From contig OU015655.1 of assembly GCA_907165275.2 (NCBI GenBank), positions 880,501-944,500 of the forward strand: DNA of 64,000 nt, in the 5' to 3' direction. Below are positions 1 to 11,793 of the stretch, one piece after another; position 1 is the first letter of the stretch, and the number at the start of each line of letters is the position of its first letter. The notes below the pieces were generated by a model that saw only the letters and a list, made by a program, of their open reading frames with translations, searched no databases and had not been told where the DNA came from. A program made the position numbers and the translations under genes. The DNA is from Zygaena filipendulae. Its lineage: Eukaryota; Arthropoda; Insecta; Lepidoptera; Zygaenidae.

Positions 1-1
1 G

Positions 2-3000
2 AAGTCGGGCCAGTCGCTCGCCGACCCAGAGAAATACGAAAACCTATTCCCCGAGTTCGCGGTGAGTACGAGTCCACACATACTTCACATATTCTGATGG
101 GATATAACATAATTTATGACCACTTATCGGTGAATTAAGTGAATCGTAGAAACCGCTTTCGATACAAACGGCTCGCGTCTTCTATACATCTATAAACAAC
201 TTCGGATGCATCTCACCAATACAATTCGATGTAAATAACTCCAGAAGAAGAAAAAAAAAACCATCTGAATAGGATATTTGACTATTTTTTTTAAGTCCGT
301 CTTGTAGATTAATAAAAAATATTGGGCACGTATTTTTTTCTTTTTTTACGTAATCAAAAAATAATAGCGATACATTGAGTTGAAATTTCGCGTGACGTCA
401 CTAACTAGTGCAGTTTGTATGGCGGCTTGTAGCGGTAAGTGAAGTCACGAGCCCCCACCCTAAACTTTAATGCGCTTTATCTCTGTGTATTTTCATTTAT
501 TTGAAAAATAAAAAAATACGTTTCTAATGATTTTAAATTTTCTAAATGACGGACTAATTAGAATATTGATTTTCAAAAGTTGTCAACATCCCCATTGGCT
601 GTATATACTAAGTTTTCTTTGCCTTCCTCGAAAGTGGAGAACTTTACCAAAAAAACCCAATCTCGATGGAGTCTCTCTCTACTCTCACAGGAGTCGTTGG
701 AGTTGGAGCGTTACCAGTGCGCGGTGGGGCACAAGCTGAGCGCGCGCGTGCCGGCTGAGGGCGCGGAGGGGGTCGCCGGCAGCGGCAGCGCCACCGAGCG
801 CAGCCTCGAGGCGGAGAAGGCGCGCGCCGAGCAGCTCGGCCTGTGGAAACCCACCGCCGACACATCTGCCGCCTCCGGCGCCAACACGTAACCGCCATCT
901 TTTTTTTTAAGTAAATAAGTAAACATACGCACGCTGGGCTCGCGGAGTAAACAGGTGATCGCGTTACGGAAAGTGTGAAGTTGGTAAAGACAGAAAGAGA
1001 GAGAGATATGTTTCCTATATCTGAATATTTTGTTTTGTTTTAGTGAAAACCTATGAACATTTAAAAAATAATGTTTTACTTTTATAGTTCATAGTTAATT
1101 TCATAGTTAATTATGTATATCTGTATATTGTAAAAAAAGTTTAACTTCAGCTGTATAAGCACACTCAGTTTTTTTTTTTAATTTAGGTAGCCAACGGATT
1201 CACAATCTCCAAACAGCCAGTCCTTGGTTTATTTGTTTGTTGTTTGTTACGCTTTCCATAGTACCCATATCCTTTTTGTATCCCCTGAAAACGTGTACGC
1301 AAAATTTCATGGTGATCGGTTGAGCCATTAGGTCATGAAAGCGTTACAAACAAACAAACAAACTCACTTTCCCAAATTTTATAATATTAAGGATTGAGGA
1401 TGCCAGCTAACAGAGAAATTTTGGTTTGTTAGGCGCATTTGCACGCGCCTTTAACTCGTTCACATTGCGTCTCCAGTTGACAATATTACGTTGTGTATGT
1501 TATCTATGGTTACGGCAACGTTGTTGTTGTTTGTCTGTGGTCGCAGCGAGCTGAACGCGCTGTTGACGGTCGCGTCGTCGACGCCCAAGCGCCGCGACTC
1601 GCTCGACAGCATGGAGGAGATCGAGCGCGAGATAGGCGACATCGCGCTAGACGACGTGCCCTTATGCAGTCTCGTATGTACCAACCCACGGGACCACCTC
1701 CACACTAAACGGGGCCCTTATTCACTGTGACCATAACACGCCGCGTTAAGATAAGACGCCGCAAAAATTGTTATTCCCCTTCGATCAAGGAAGTTTCACT
1801 TTTAAAAAAATACATTTACAAAGTGTGTATTTGTATACGGAATATTGATTTCTAATATTTTGGCATCTGAAGCGGTCGGAATTGTGTTTTTAAGACGCGC
1901 GTTATTGGCAAGGAATGTTGTTGGTCATAGAGAATAAGGTCCCTGAGTCGGGCTTAGCGCGCCCTACTTGGCTAGATTTCCAACTTGGCTAAGGAGGCTG
2001 GCACCGCTAAAAACGCGAGATGCGCACGCGCATACTGGGTGTAATTTAAACCAGGAACGTATTGAAGGCCTCTGTAATTCATGCTTACGTGTCATTAATA
2101 AATGATGTTACGTTTGAGTGACTATTGCGTTTTTATTTCGTTAACAATACTAAGGTGCATTTGATTACTCTCGGGGCAGCAACTTGTGCGCTAGATGTTC
2201 ATGAACGATATTTTTTACTATGGATAATTACATCAAAAACATAGGTACGCGTCGAATTGAGAACCTCCTCTGAAAAAAATTTATTCAATCTTTGCAGAAC
2301 TGTATTCATTATAATATGTAATCAAAAGAAGCATAGATTTAGTTATAAATTAAAAATACTCTTAACATGGGTAAAAAGTAAAAACAAAACTAATACAAGT
2401 TTTTAAGAACTAACGTAGCTAGGTGAAACCGCAGGAAATATCTGGTAATGAATAAGATGTAAAGTAAAATTCTTTTTTTGTTTCCCACTGTTCATACAAA
2501 CTAAAGGACAATGATATCGAAGGTAAATCACTTGAGGTCATTGTTTCTTTTCTGTGTGTACTTGTTTATGGCCAGTTTTGTAGAGCTCCTTTAACTGAAG
2601 ATATCACCATTTTGTTAATGTCCACAGACAACAATGGGGATGTTAACTACTTTTGACAATCAAAATTCTAATTAGACCGTCAGTTACAAAATAAAAAAAC
2701 AATAGACAAGTATTTTTTTGCTTTTTCAAATAAATTAAAATATACAGAGATAAACCGCATTAAAGTTTAGGGTGAGGGGGTCGTGACGTCACTAACCGCT
2801 AAAACCGCCATACAAACTGTTCGTCAAGTGACGTCACGCGAAATTTCAACTCAATGTATCGCCGTTATTTTTCGATTACGTAAAAAAATAAAAAATATGT
2901 GTCCAATATTTATTATTATTCTACAAGACGGACTAAAAAAAAAATAGTCAACATGCCCATTTGTGTTACAATTTCGTTCTTTGCTGTCAAATTACAACTT

Positions 3001-3790
3001 TCTACTGAAGAGATTCACAATACTAAAAATAGGTACTGGCAATGGCATTGGTCAGTAGAATATTCTAAAGAGGGTTTGCTTCGGTCACATTTGAAAGAGA
3101 ACTTGGGGCCTACCACCAAGCTTTAAAATTTCGATCTTTAATTTTTTTTAAAGCGTTCTGATAGAAAAGGAATCAGTGTACAAGAAGAAGGACGGTAGGT
3201 CCTTTTAACTAGCCCTTCATTACTGGTCTTACGGCCGCACTCGAGTCATTTTGATGATTACTTAATTTTAAGTAAAGATTTTAAAAACAAATCTGCTGCA
3301 CTCAGAGACGTTCACTAAATTAATATATAATAATAATTGGCATTCAACTAAAATTTACTTAAGTAGTCAAATGCCAATTAACATTAGAGTATTAACCGAA
3401 CTAACAGTAACTGCAATATCAATAAACAGCCGAGTATGAGCCGCGCTCTCGTACTTTTGGCAGAGGCGGGTCCGTCCGTCAATGGCGTCTTCTTTTGGTG
3501 AAAAGACATTGGCGCAGTAGAGCTTAATTGAGACACACAAAATATGGATTTGTTTTATTCAAATCTATTAATTGGAAGAGATCCCTAGTAAAGCGATAAG
3601 ACCGCCTTTTTAAGCCTTTATTTATAAGTTTTTGTTAACACACTGTTATATTATTTTGGTGTACACTAAAGTGTATTCTCTATTCACAAATCCGCAGTCT
3701 CACGTCTTTGGTTTCGCTTGTGCTTTTATAAACTGTATTTTTTTCTCTTTTCAGAATACGACGGATGAAGACGAGTTAGATTACGACTAA
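2..3790 (+). CDS. COPB2: Coatomer subunit beta' (beta'-COP), last four exons, partial
   Basis: Beta'-COP is a WD-repeat subunit of the COPI coat, which drives retrograde Golgi-to-ER and intra-Golgi vesicle traffic. Only the C-terminal 139 residues are present. Exons are 2-61, 691-887, 1547-1673 and 3755-3790 (TAA). Each has GT/AG borders (gtgagt, gtaacc, gtatgt; acceptors tctcacag, ggtcgcag, ttttcag), and the phases 0, 2, 0 agree across junctions. The decisive match is the segment SLADPEKYENLFPEF followed by ESLELERY, which corresponds to the SLADPTEYENLFPGL/EA region after the alpha-solenoid of animal beta'-COP. The tail is acidic (EEIEREIGDIALDD ... TTDEDELDYD), as in the family. The middle (exon 2 end, exon 3 start) is Ala/Ser/Gly-rich and weakly conserved. 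The WD40 and most of the solenoid lie upstream of the window. Introns carry MITE copies at 271-593, 2636-2958 and 3231-3444. Confidence 0.9.
271..593. repeat. MITE family A, copy 1 (COPB2 intron)
   Basis: This is a non-coding element of about 320 bp that I call family A. Consensus ends are GGGGATGTTGACTACTTTTG at one side and GGGCATGTTGACTA at the other, facing inward, followed by subterminal motifs 'ctaattagtccgtcagtta' and 'agtccgtcttgtagatta'. The core carries TGACGTCA palindromes (here 393-400), 'ccctaaactttaatgcgctt' and 'aaaatacgtgtcc'. It has no open frame of note. Other copies lie at 2636, 29293, 35565, 45702, 47963, 51741, 59768 and 60441. The size, ends and lack of coding fit a MITE; the parent transposase is unknown. 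Confidence 0.8.
1245..1395 (-). mobile_element. Helitron-like (Lep1-type) element, fragment
   Basis: The minus strand reads 5' 'aatccttaatattataaaat ...', then 'gtttgtttgtttgtaacgct', 'tcaaccgatcacc' and 'aattttgcgtacacgt'. These are the standard 5'-half blocks of the abundant Lep1-type family seen many times in the window. The 3' hairpin and CTAG are missing. Confidence 0.6.
2636..2958. repeat. MITE family A, copy 2 (COPB2 last intron)
   Basis: A full-length copy running from GGGGATGTTAACTACTTTTG to AGTCAACATGCCC. Both TGACGTCA palindromes are intact in the core. It lies in opposite orientation to copy 1. Outside bases are 'caat' and 'attt', so AAT/ATT may be part of the inverted repeat. 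Confidence 0.85.
3231..3444. repeat. MITE family C (long hairpin), diverged copy
   Basis: A degraded inverted-repeat element beginning ACGGCCGCACTCGAGTC and ending GAGTATGAGCCGC. It keeps the family C blocks 'tgattactta', 'attggcattcaact' and 'aatgccaattaacatta'. The arms are more diverged than in the copies at 16701, 23211 and 32820. Confidence 0.6.
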
Positions 3791-3897
3791 CGTCCCCGTC
3801 TGTTTAATATTGTACGTTTTTTTTTCATATGATAATTATAATATATTACGATCATTAAAAACAAAGAAATCATCTGTATGTAATTTCCTAAAGTGCT

Positions 3898-3903
3898 AAT
3901 AAA
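3898..3903 (+). terminator. Poly(A) signal AATAAA for COPB2
   Basis: A canonical AATAAA lies 108 nt after the COPB2 stop codon, in AT-rich sequence followed by T-rich stretches. It is the first good signal downstream and gives a short 3' UTR. Confidence 0.6.
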
Positions 3904-4869
3904 TGTTAAGATTAAAGTATTATATAGTTTTCCTTTTTTTCGAAGTTTTAATTTTTTGTTTTTCTTACTTTACATACAAACAATGTATTATAAGTACGAT
4001 GTTAACAGATAAACATAATATTTAGAAATAAAAGATTCATATGTATTTGTATAAGACAGCCCGTTTCATTATTCTCGTGTGAAGATATAGATATGCATTC
4101 AGCGATCGGTCAGTGTAAGGAGGTGAGACGTGCTCTGCGTTTCAAGGTTATATTCAGGTTTTGTGGACACTTTGGCTAACAAGCCAAAGCATTGGCGTCC
4201 TTTGAATTAAGTATTATACCTAATATCTTGCAGGTTTCTCGATATGATTGTGCCTACTCTGTTCATTTTTAAAAGACCCACTGTTCTACTACGATGATAC
4301 TGACTAGCCCCGGCACATAACAAAGTATAAATTGTAATTTAAATATCATTTAATTAAAGAGTTAATAATGATTTAATTAAATGATATACTTAATAATTAT
4401 TTAAAGATATATTATTTTGATCTACATTTAATTAAATAACAATTGTTTATATGATTAATTTTTTGATTAAATGATAATGATATTATTACTTGATTATATC
4501 GTGTATTAATCTTTACAAGGACTCCATTCCTGTAAAGGGGGAAATCTGAGGGGCGCCGCCTAAAACCCCCCTCTAGCTACGCAGTAGCATATTGCAGTTT
4601 GCAATTGTAATGCTGTTGTATATCTAATATTTATGCGAGATGAATGTCCTATATTTACGTATGATTTATTTGAACATTGTGCAAATGAGTACTTACATTT
4701 ATGTGAATAAATGTGTGAAACTGCATGCGTATAGCTACACTGTGTTTTATTGCCCAATTTTGTATCGAAACTGGTACTATTCACTTTTTGCTACCAAACG
4801 TAACGAAGTTATTGCTGGAGGATGGAGGTGATCTGTCACTTTCTACTTTTAATTCTTAACACACAAGCT
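3904..4869. other. Gene-free AT-rich spacer
   Basis: No supportable gene is seen. From about 4318 to 4505 the sequence is almost pure A/T, with repeated 'taattaaa' and 'gattaaatgat' blocks that could self-pair. The remainder, including short open frames near 4560-4830, shows no recognisable protein. Confidence 0.5.
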
Positions 4870-5040
4870 GTTCCTCGCGGATTCCCATGGGAATTTCGGG
4901 ATAACAAGTACCCTATGTCCTTATCTATATCCCTAACAATGTGTATGCAAAAATTCGTGGTGATCGGTTGAGCCGTTAAGCCGTGAAGCGTAACAAACAA
5001 ACAAACTCACTTTCCCATCTATAGTATAAGTTAGGATATA
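4870..5040 (-). mobile_element. Helitron-like (Lep1-type) element, minus strand
   Basis: Reading the plus strand, 'tcgcggattcccatgggaat', 'aagtaccctatgtcc', 'caaaaattcgtggtgatcgg' and 'aacaaacaaactcac' occur in the order expected for the reverse complement of a Lep1-type unit. It ends in 'gttaggata'. The CTAG hairpin end is degraded. Confidence 0.6.
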
Positions 5041-5475
5041 AAAATTGCTTTTATGGATTATGTTTCAGTATTGTAACTGTGGTGTATAAAATAAAAGAAA
5101 CTATACAAGTTGAAAAATATATAAAATGGTTTTTAAACCAAAGACGAATCAAAAGAAGTTTTAGAATTGAGCAACAGATCTGACTGTGGAGATGGATATA
5201 TTCAGAATAGAGTTAGGAAGTTCAATAAGAGGATTCATTATCGATTAACTAGAATATATACTGAATAAAGTTCCTGTAACTGCATTTGGTTGTCTTATTG
5301 TTAGACGCAACAGTGTAATAGATCGGCGTGATATTATTTTATCGCGCATGCATTGGTTCCTACATGTTCTGAGAACGTGCTCTAACAGACCGTTGTAGTG
5401 TACGATTCGACAATTGCACCACTACATAAACATTGCATTTAGGCTTGCTGACATAGTATTAATTAGACTATAAAT

Positions 5476-5797
5476 AGGCTAGTTTCCTGGGTAACAAAAT
5501 CAAAATTCTATTTAGTCCGTCAGTTAGATAATAAAAAAATAAAAACACGTATTTTTTGCTTTTTTAAAATAATGGAAATATGCATAGATAAAGCGCATTA
5601 AAGTTTAGGGTGGGGGACTCGTGATGTCACAGCTCGCTATAACTTGCGAACAAACTGTAGCGAGGCGTGACGTCATGTGAAATTTCGACTTGATATATCT
5701 CCGTTATTTTAAGGTTACATAAAAAAAAAAATACGTGTCCAATATTTTTTAATAATCTACAAAACGGACTAAAAAAGAAAATTTAGGAAACTAGCCT
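5476..5797. repeat. MITE family B, complete copy (322 bp)
   Basis: Perfect outer inverted repeats AGGCTAGTTTCCT and AGGAAACTAGCCT flank a core close to family A: 'tagtccgtcagttagataat', 'aaagcgcattaaagtttagg', one TGACGTCA, 'acgtgtccaatattttttaa'. The dinucleotide AT lies on both sides. The core is shared with family A but the termini differ. The second copy, at 60471-62623, is interrupted by a piggyBac-like element. Confidence 0.8.
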
Positions 5798-6125
5798 ATT
5801 GTTGTGCATTTGTATAAACATGAACGAACACAAAACTTTCAATCGAGATGACGGATATAGGTTGCCTACGACATGGGATCCTATAATTCAAAAAACAAAA
5901 AATCGTTGCGGCCGTCCGGAACCGGTGAATGCGGACCGAGTGAGTGTAGTGTGCAGGGACCTTAAAAGTGCATCTAATAAAAAAGAACATCCAGTGAGGG
6001 TAGATGTGGAATCTGCCCGCGCGGCTCGCTATCGACGCCGCAATGCTTTAGTCAGCCTGTGACCACGGCGTGATGCAACTCAGCCGAAACGTCAGGCAAA
6101 AAAGGTAATAAAAAACATCGCGTTC
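5798..6125 (+). other. Open frame of unknown nature, possibly a retroelement 3' end
   Basis: From ATG 5819 an open frame runs to TGA 6060-6062 (81 codons). It is basic and Arg-rich near its end (ESARAARYRRRNALVSL). It is followed by 'cagccgaaacgtcaggcaaa' and 'ggtaataaaaa'. The layout (short basic frame, then a compact 3' tail) suggests the end of a retroelement rather than a host gene. No domain was recognised and there is no intron signal. Confidence 0.25.
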
Positions 6126-6479
6126 AAGTCCCGCGTAATTTACATAATATAATGTGCTCAAAACGCGAAAATCTAAAAACTTTAACATGAACGATATTAC
6201 TATCACCGGAGTCGAGATGGCTTTATTTACCTCCTCCCCGCGCCAGACACTTCGTGGCGACCCTGCCAGAATGATTATGATTTTAAGTATATTTTATCGC
6301 TTCAGTGCGATTTAACTAAATACGTTGAAGCTCGTATTTCTTCCGACGACAGACTTGCAGTCTATTCCATCTTTTCCAAATGACTACTGAATTTTTTTTT
6401 GTAAGAAGTTAGAGATGTAAAAAGAAATGTGTGTCAGTTCCGACGCACGACACTCCTATTATTTTATTATCTCTGCTTA

Positions 6480-6660
6480 TTGTATCCGTTCTGTAGGTTC
6501 GGAGATTATCGCGAACAGACAGACAGACAGAAAATAATTTTAAAAACTCTTTTTTTTGTTGGTTACTCTTCTTTTATCGCCCCCTGTCAATTTTTCCTAA
6601 AAATATTCAATGTACAGAATCGGGGATTCTACTATAGTATCTATAGATAGATAGATAGTT
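6480..6660 (-). repeat. Interspersed repeat 'cagggggcgataaaag' type
   Basis: The minus strand contains 'gaatccccgattctgtacat', 'tgaatatttttaggaaaa', 'ttgacagggggcgataaaag' and '(ctgt)n' followed by 'tcgcgataatctccgaa'. The same blocks occur at 18243-18360 (partly), 25270-25390 and 30580-30730. There they lead into a Helitron-like 3' half, so this is the 5' half of a longer Helitron-like subtype. Confidence 0.55.
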
Positions 6661-6754
6661 CAACGTCTAGTTGCCATAGTAACGTGCGCAACTTAACGGA
6701 GAAAGTCTGATAAAATTTTCATATGTCGGGCTTATATGCATGCATACTCTGCAT

Positions 6755-6849
6755 GCTTTCTGGTGTTGCAGATGTCTATGGGCGGCGGTAATCACTTACC
6801 ATCAGGTGTACCACTCGCCTGTTTGCCTCCTATGACATAAAAAAATATA
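6755..6849 (+). repeat. SINE-1, 3' fragment
   Basis: 'ttctggtgttgcagatgtc', 'gggcggcggtaatcactta', 'ccatcaggtgtaccactcgc' and 'cctatgacataaaaaaa' match the 3' body and A-rich tail of the tRNA-derived SINE at 20235-20598. The tRNA-like head is absent. Confidence 0.65.
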
Positions 6850-7003
6850 TATATATGAACATCGATTCTTATGGAGTAAGCTTCCGAAAATCGTACCAAC
6901 GTCGATTTTAACGGATAGCCGTTACAATCGACATTGGTTACGATTAATAAATCGAACCGCAAACGATTGTGTACCTCACATTGATCGTTCCGCGTGGATC
7001 GAA

Positions 7004-7276
7004 TCAGCAGCACTGCGATCGTTGAGAGCGTGAGTTAGCGAGCGCAGCGCTTGACCTTAAGAAAGCGTGGTATCGATCGGGTCTACAGCTCGTATCCACT
7101 CGTTTGTTACGGATGCTGCTAGTGCTGCGACCCGAGAAGCTGCGTGGGCGCACCACTCCACACACAGGCGTGCGGACACAGCGCACGCACCCACGTCGCG
7201 TCGCTGCCGTTGCGACTTGCACAGTTACTCGTATCTGCGTGCGGTACTTTACCCCCACAAACACCGGTAAAACGAG
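7004..7276 (+). promoter_or_regulatory. Candidate non-coding first exon / promoter region of the SLC36 gene
   Basis: A GC- and CpG-rich island of about 270 bp stands out from AT-rich flanks and ends in the excellent donor ACGAG|GTAAGC at 7276/7277. It contains no convincing coding frame. The first coding exon of the SLC36 gene (21243-) begins with an acceptor and only 7 nt of leader before its ATG. At least one upstream non-coding exon is therefore required, and this island is the best candidate on this strand. The transcription start is not visible; 'tcagca' near 7004 is only a weak initiator match. Confidence 0.4.
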
Positions 7277-7609
7277 GTAAGCAACCAATATTCTGTATTA
7301 ATTGTTTTCTTTCTTTTTTTTGGAATCTCGGCGCTGCGCGATTTCATTTGTTTCAATTGAACAGAAATTAATTTGTGTGTCTAACAATAGCAATGATTAT
7401 CATGCAGTTTTTTTTCTTTCAATAAAAAATAGTAAAATTATTAATTAATATCGCTGCAGCGGCAAACCTATCTTAGAGTCACGTATACGTATGACGTATG
7501 ACGTGTGCATCGGTAATGCCGCGACTCGCTTTTTCTCATCCATCAATGCCCTTGTAATTCCAAAATACAAAATTACATTGATATAAAAAAATCACATCTA
7601 TCTATGTAA

Positions 7610-7777
7610 TTAAGTATAATATAAAAATGAATCCCTACACGCGCGAACGGCTGGACTGATTTTGCAAATTGTTTTTTTGTTGTGTATGTTATTGAGGTTT
7701 CATAAGAACGAAAAAAGTTTGGGGTTCCTGCGGGAATTCCGAAACACGCGCTGGTGAAACCGCGGGGCGCAGATAGT
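7610..7777 (+). mobile_element. Helitron-like (Lep1-type) element
   Basis: The 3' end reads 'ctggtgaaaccgcggggcgc' then 'agatag', a mutated CTAG. The body has 'ggctggactgattttgcaaa' and 'ggggttcctgcgggaattcc', a subtype shared with 54614-54801 and 20041-20717. Confidence 0.6.
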
Positions 7778-8680
7778 AAAATTAATACCTACAGTATTAG
7801 TACATAAAAAAGTAAAATTTATTGTGTGCATTGAAATTAAAGAAAAGAATTAAAGAATTTTGGGGCCACTTACTTAATTACGAAAGCTTGATTTGTTGAC
7901 CTTTAAGTTTAAGCAACTGGAGGTCTATCTCTTTGCCTATCCCTCCTCGAGACAAGTGTGAATTAAATCTGAGTAAGTTATGTAAATTTGAAGCAAGCCT
8001 AAAAAACCTTAAAGTTTATTTTAAAATTGAAACTATGTATATACTTAACCCCAAATTAGTAAAAATTGGGGTTAAGTTTACGTAGGTAATTGCGGTTTTC
8101 ATTAAATTTAATTGTTATTTATACCATGACTATGAATGCAAGTCGCGTGCGTGGCGTTTGCACGTAAAGTTCTTGTCACGTCGATCTTGAACACAATACG
8201 AGTATCAAGCTAATTAATTGTGACGTAGGTATCAGTAAACTACAGGAGATTGCTAGATGCTTCTGGACCATTTGCGAATTGGACCATTTGCGCCTAAACG
8301 GCTTCTTTTGGCCCTGCTGTCGCGAATTTGACACAAAAAGAAGCGGCCAGAAGTGTTATTTTCACCGAAATATTTTGACATGACACTGTTAAAAACCTCT
8401 AATATGGTTAAAACCACTATGGTAAATTTCTGATAAAATTAACTTTTCTTCATTAACTAAGTACCTAACTATAGTCAGAAAGCGGGTCCTAACATGGTCC
8501 TAACCCACGACAGGCGCGGATCGGACTAAAGTAACCCACCTTAAAAAAATCTCTGACCTTGTAAATTCAAACAATTTCGTGGTGCAACTGAAATTGCCCT
8601 TTCAACCAAATTCTAGATCCGCGTCTGACCCACGAACTCTTAATAACAGTATCTTTGATAACGTCATTTTTTTGACACAA

Positions 8681-8816
8681 ATTTGTTTGTATGTTACGCT
8701 TTCACGATTCAACTACTCTTGAAATGCATACACGTTGTCAAGGGTATACGGAAAAGGACATAGGGTACTTTCTATTCCGGCAACTCCGAAATTACCGCGG
8801 GTGAAACCTTGTTGCC
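8681..8816 (+). mobile_element. Helitron-like (Lep1-type) element, degraded
   Basis: Blocks 'gtttgtatgttacgctttca', 'catacacgttgtcaagggta', 'aaggacatagggtac' and 'attaccgcgggtgaaacc' occur in standard order. The ends are eroded. Confidence 0.6.
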
Positions 8817-9348
8817 TTTGTTTTTAGGTTAGCCATAAGATTCTTAATCACATATTGACCTCAAAGTAAACATAGTCACGCTGCATTCGTATACTATATT
8901 ACATGCAAAGCGCAACTGTGAGGTTAGCCAAGTTAACATTCTACAATCGGTAATGTATAGAAAACTTATTTAAAGAATTGTCATGTCACTTGGTCAGTCA
9001 ATCAAAAGTCAATAGTTTTCACGTGGCCACGCAAAACTATAGAGTTTTGGTTCGCTGACTTGGAACTTATGTTTTTTATGCATTAACGATTGCAGAATGT
9101 CAACTTGGCCAACCCCGCTCACACTCCGTACGAGAAGTCTTAAATACCAGCAGTAGGGACACCAAAAAAGAGTTTTTCATTACGACTATCCGTGTAAAAC
9201 CATTTAGTGGAACGTAAAAACACTTTTTGTGGAAATACATACGAGTAGGTAAATTAATACACAAACCAAAACAAAAGATACAGTAGGTACCTAACTTATG
9301 CGAGTCACGTCTTAAAAGCGTAGTTATATTGTATTGGCTCCATTTATA

Positions 9349-9493
9349 TCCTTACTATTATAAATGCAAAAGTGAGTTTGTTTGTTTGTTACGCTTTCAC
9401 GCCGTTACGGCTCAACCGATCATGATGAAAAAGAGGACATACGGTACTTTTTACTTTCCCGTGGGAACCCCAAATTTTCGCGGGAACCGCTAG
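9349..9493 (+). mobile_element. Helitron-like (Lep1-type) element with recognisable ends
   Basis: It starts TCCTTACTATTATAAATGC directly after an A and ends in 'gcgggaaccgCTAG'. Between the ends are the standard blocks 'gtttgtttgttacgctttca', 'ggctcaaccgatcatgatg' and 'gggaaccccaaattttcgcg'. Confidence 0.65.
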
Positions 9494-9767
9494 GAGGTAC
9501 TAAATACAAAGTAAAAATTTTTTACATTAATGATTAGTTGTCAATGAGAACCTCGTCACGTGTAGCGAAAGTACAGGAAATTATGTAAATAATGTTGTAA
9601 AACTGTATACTTACATGCCTTATATAAATATCTCTAATATATGTAGCTAATAATGATGAGTATTCTTATCATTTATTTTGTGTTTTTTTTTCCATAGCAG
9701 GTAAAATTCCACATTTCCACATTTTAATTTACAACACCGTTGTATCTAATTATTGAAATTATCTATA

Positions 9768-10098
9768 AGAACGGCAAAAAATCATGTCTATTGTATAAAT
9801 TAAATATTTGTTTTATTTTAATTTAATTATTTCTTTTTACTGCCTACCTGTTGCGGTTATCAATATTGAGCAAAACGCGCAAAAAATCACGTTTGTTGTA
9901 TAGCAGCCCCTTAAATATTTACCTATTTTGTTCTGTTTTTTAGTATATTTTGTTGTTATAGCGGCAACAGAAATACATCATCTGTGAAACTTTCAACGGT
10001 TCATGAGATACAGCCTAGTGACAGACAGACGGGCGGTTGGACAGCGAAAATTCTTAGTAATAGGGTCCCGTTTTACCCTTTGGGTACCGAACCCTAAA
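9768..10098 (+). repeat. Interspersed repeat ending 'accgaaccctaaaa'
   Basis: Blocks 'aacggcaaaaaatca', 'tgttgttatagcggcaacag', 'ttcatgagatacagcc', '(cagacaga)' and 'tagggtcccgttttacccttt' precede a 3' end 'gggtaccgaaccctaaaa'. A 5' fragment recurs at 55646-55705. The ends resemble the element at 40765-41224. Confidence 0.6.
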
Positions 10099-11382
10099 AA
10101 TCGTATGCCGAAAAAGAGGCAAAGAGTGGAATTATGAGTAATAAGGGACAACCTATATCGCTCACTTTTGTTGATCGCATATTATTCTCCAACGCATGTT
10201 ATGTGAAGTTACCCACACCTTGCAAATCGTACTAACTAGGTAATTTCTATAAATCTTTCGGTTTGTCGCATGCTTTCCTTTTTTTTGTTGTGCCATGTGG
10301 CATGTGGCTAGTTGACTAAATTTTTTATAGTCCATCGTGTAGATTCTTCGATCAAGAAGTGTAGGTTAATCAAGAAGAAGGAGATCAAGAAGTGTAGTAT
10401 AATTGTGATTTATTTTATTTTATTTTATTTTGACTTCTATTTTGCTTTATTTTTTTTAAGCATATTTTTGAGATTTATTTACTGTATTTACAAAATTTCA
10501 GTAAAAATTTGCATGCCAATACAGCGAATATGCGCCTCGAATTTTTATGTAACATCCTAATGTATATCATATTCAGCAAATAAATGAATTATTATTATTA
10601 TTATGAATAAAAAAATATTGGACACGTATATATCCAATATTACCGCGATATACAGCCTGTTACAGAACGGTGTAGTCAAATTAACGGATCGTGCAGTGTT
10701 AATGGTATAGAACAATAAGCCACTAGTACTTAACGCAAAAATCCAACAAAAAAAAACATATTTTTGGTATCGACACAAACAATGTCACATCACTAGTGAG
10801 GTCATGAACCGCTCAAAGATAACGAGTTCGCTGACCCGGTTTTCACGAACTTACGACTTACCCCCCGATTTGCCATGAGAGCCTGGTAGGCGCGTACGCC
10901 GAAGTTTGGTGGCCGGCATAGCGGGCCGACGCAGCGCGGCGGCAAACTTCAAAGGGCATGTTTCATTGCGACTTGCGAGTTGCAAATTGTTTTCAACATC
11001 GTCGCGTGGTGTAGGTAGGTACCTACGTGATACGTAACGTAATTAAACTTGTCGTCAATATTATTGGAATTTGAGACGAAATCTTCCACTTCACTTGCCA
11101 AAAAATACTTTAAATACACTGCACTATTAAAATTTTGTGGCAATGTTGGGTTCATATTATTTGGATCACAAAACACTGTGTGATGCTAAGTTAAGAATAA
11201 TATCGCTGGTTCTGGTCACACAACAACTGCACTCGAGGATGTTGGCTTTTGATTATTATTGGCTTGTAATCACAACAATTCATAACATAACAGTTGTTTA
11301 CTCGTGTTTACAAACGTTATTATTTGCCTCCATCTCGTTTCTTATTTCCTAGTAAGAACGGCGCAACGTAGTACCACAGTAG
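10099..11382. other. Gene-free spacer with a TTTTA microsatellite
   Basis: An A/T stretch with about five TTTTA units lies at 10406-10431 and a TTA run near 10590. A short piece of family A core ('aaaaaatattggacacgtat') is at 10608-10630. A GC-rich patch near 10860-10950 has no gene-like structure. The sequence near 10640-10670, 'cgatatacagcctgttac', recurs inverted near 14945. Confidence 0.4.
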
Positions 11383-11505
11383 TAGGCGGCGTTATCAAAG
11401 GAAGTGCCGACTGTAACCGCGCAGCGCGGCTGACGGCTCGCACAGTAGCAGGCGGCGTTATCAAAGAAAATGACGAGCGCCACCGCGCGGGCGGCTCACT
11501 TCAAA
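11383..11505. repeat. Imperfect tandem duplication, about 66-70 bp unit
   Basis: The block GGCGGCGTTATCAAAG followed by an 'ACCGCGC...CGGCT' GC-rich segment occurs twice in direct orientation (from about 11386 and 11452). It is GC-rich compared with its surroundings and no gene is recognised. Confidence 0.55.
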
Positions 11506-11793
11506 GAACTGGCGTTAATTTTTTTTTCTTTCAATGACGAAGTAGGTAGGTAGTGCACACGTGGCACGTCACACGTGTTATCACTGGAATCATGCATCAG
11601 AATCATGATTCATGATCACGGCTCGTATTCAATCCAGCATTATCTCTCGCATCCGGCACTCATACTCGTATGTCGATATTTTGGTAACACTGGTAGAGAG
11701 AACACATGAGAAACTAAGTCAGCGGGTAGGTACGATGGAAGTGGTGCCGTTGTCGACGATCATCCCACAGTACACACCAAACTTTTACACGAA

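Noticed and set aside
10949..11176. Minus-strand 75-codon frame (contains MNPTLPQNFNSAVYLKYFL)
   Set aside because: Protein-like in part, but there is no acceptor, donor or similarity that I can support.
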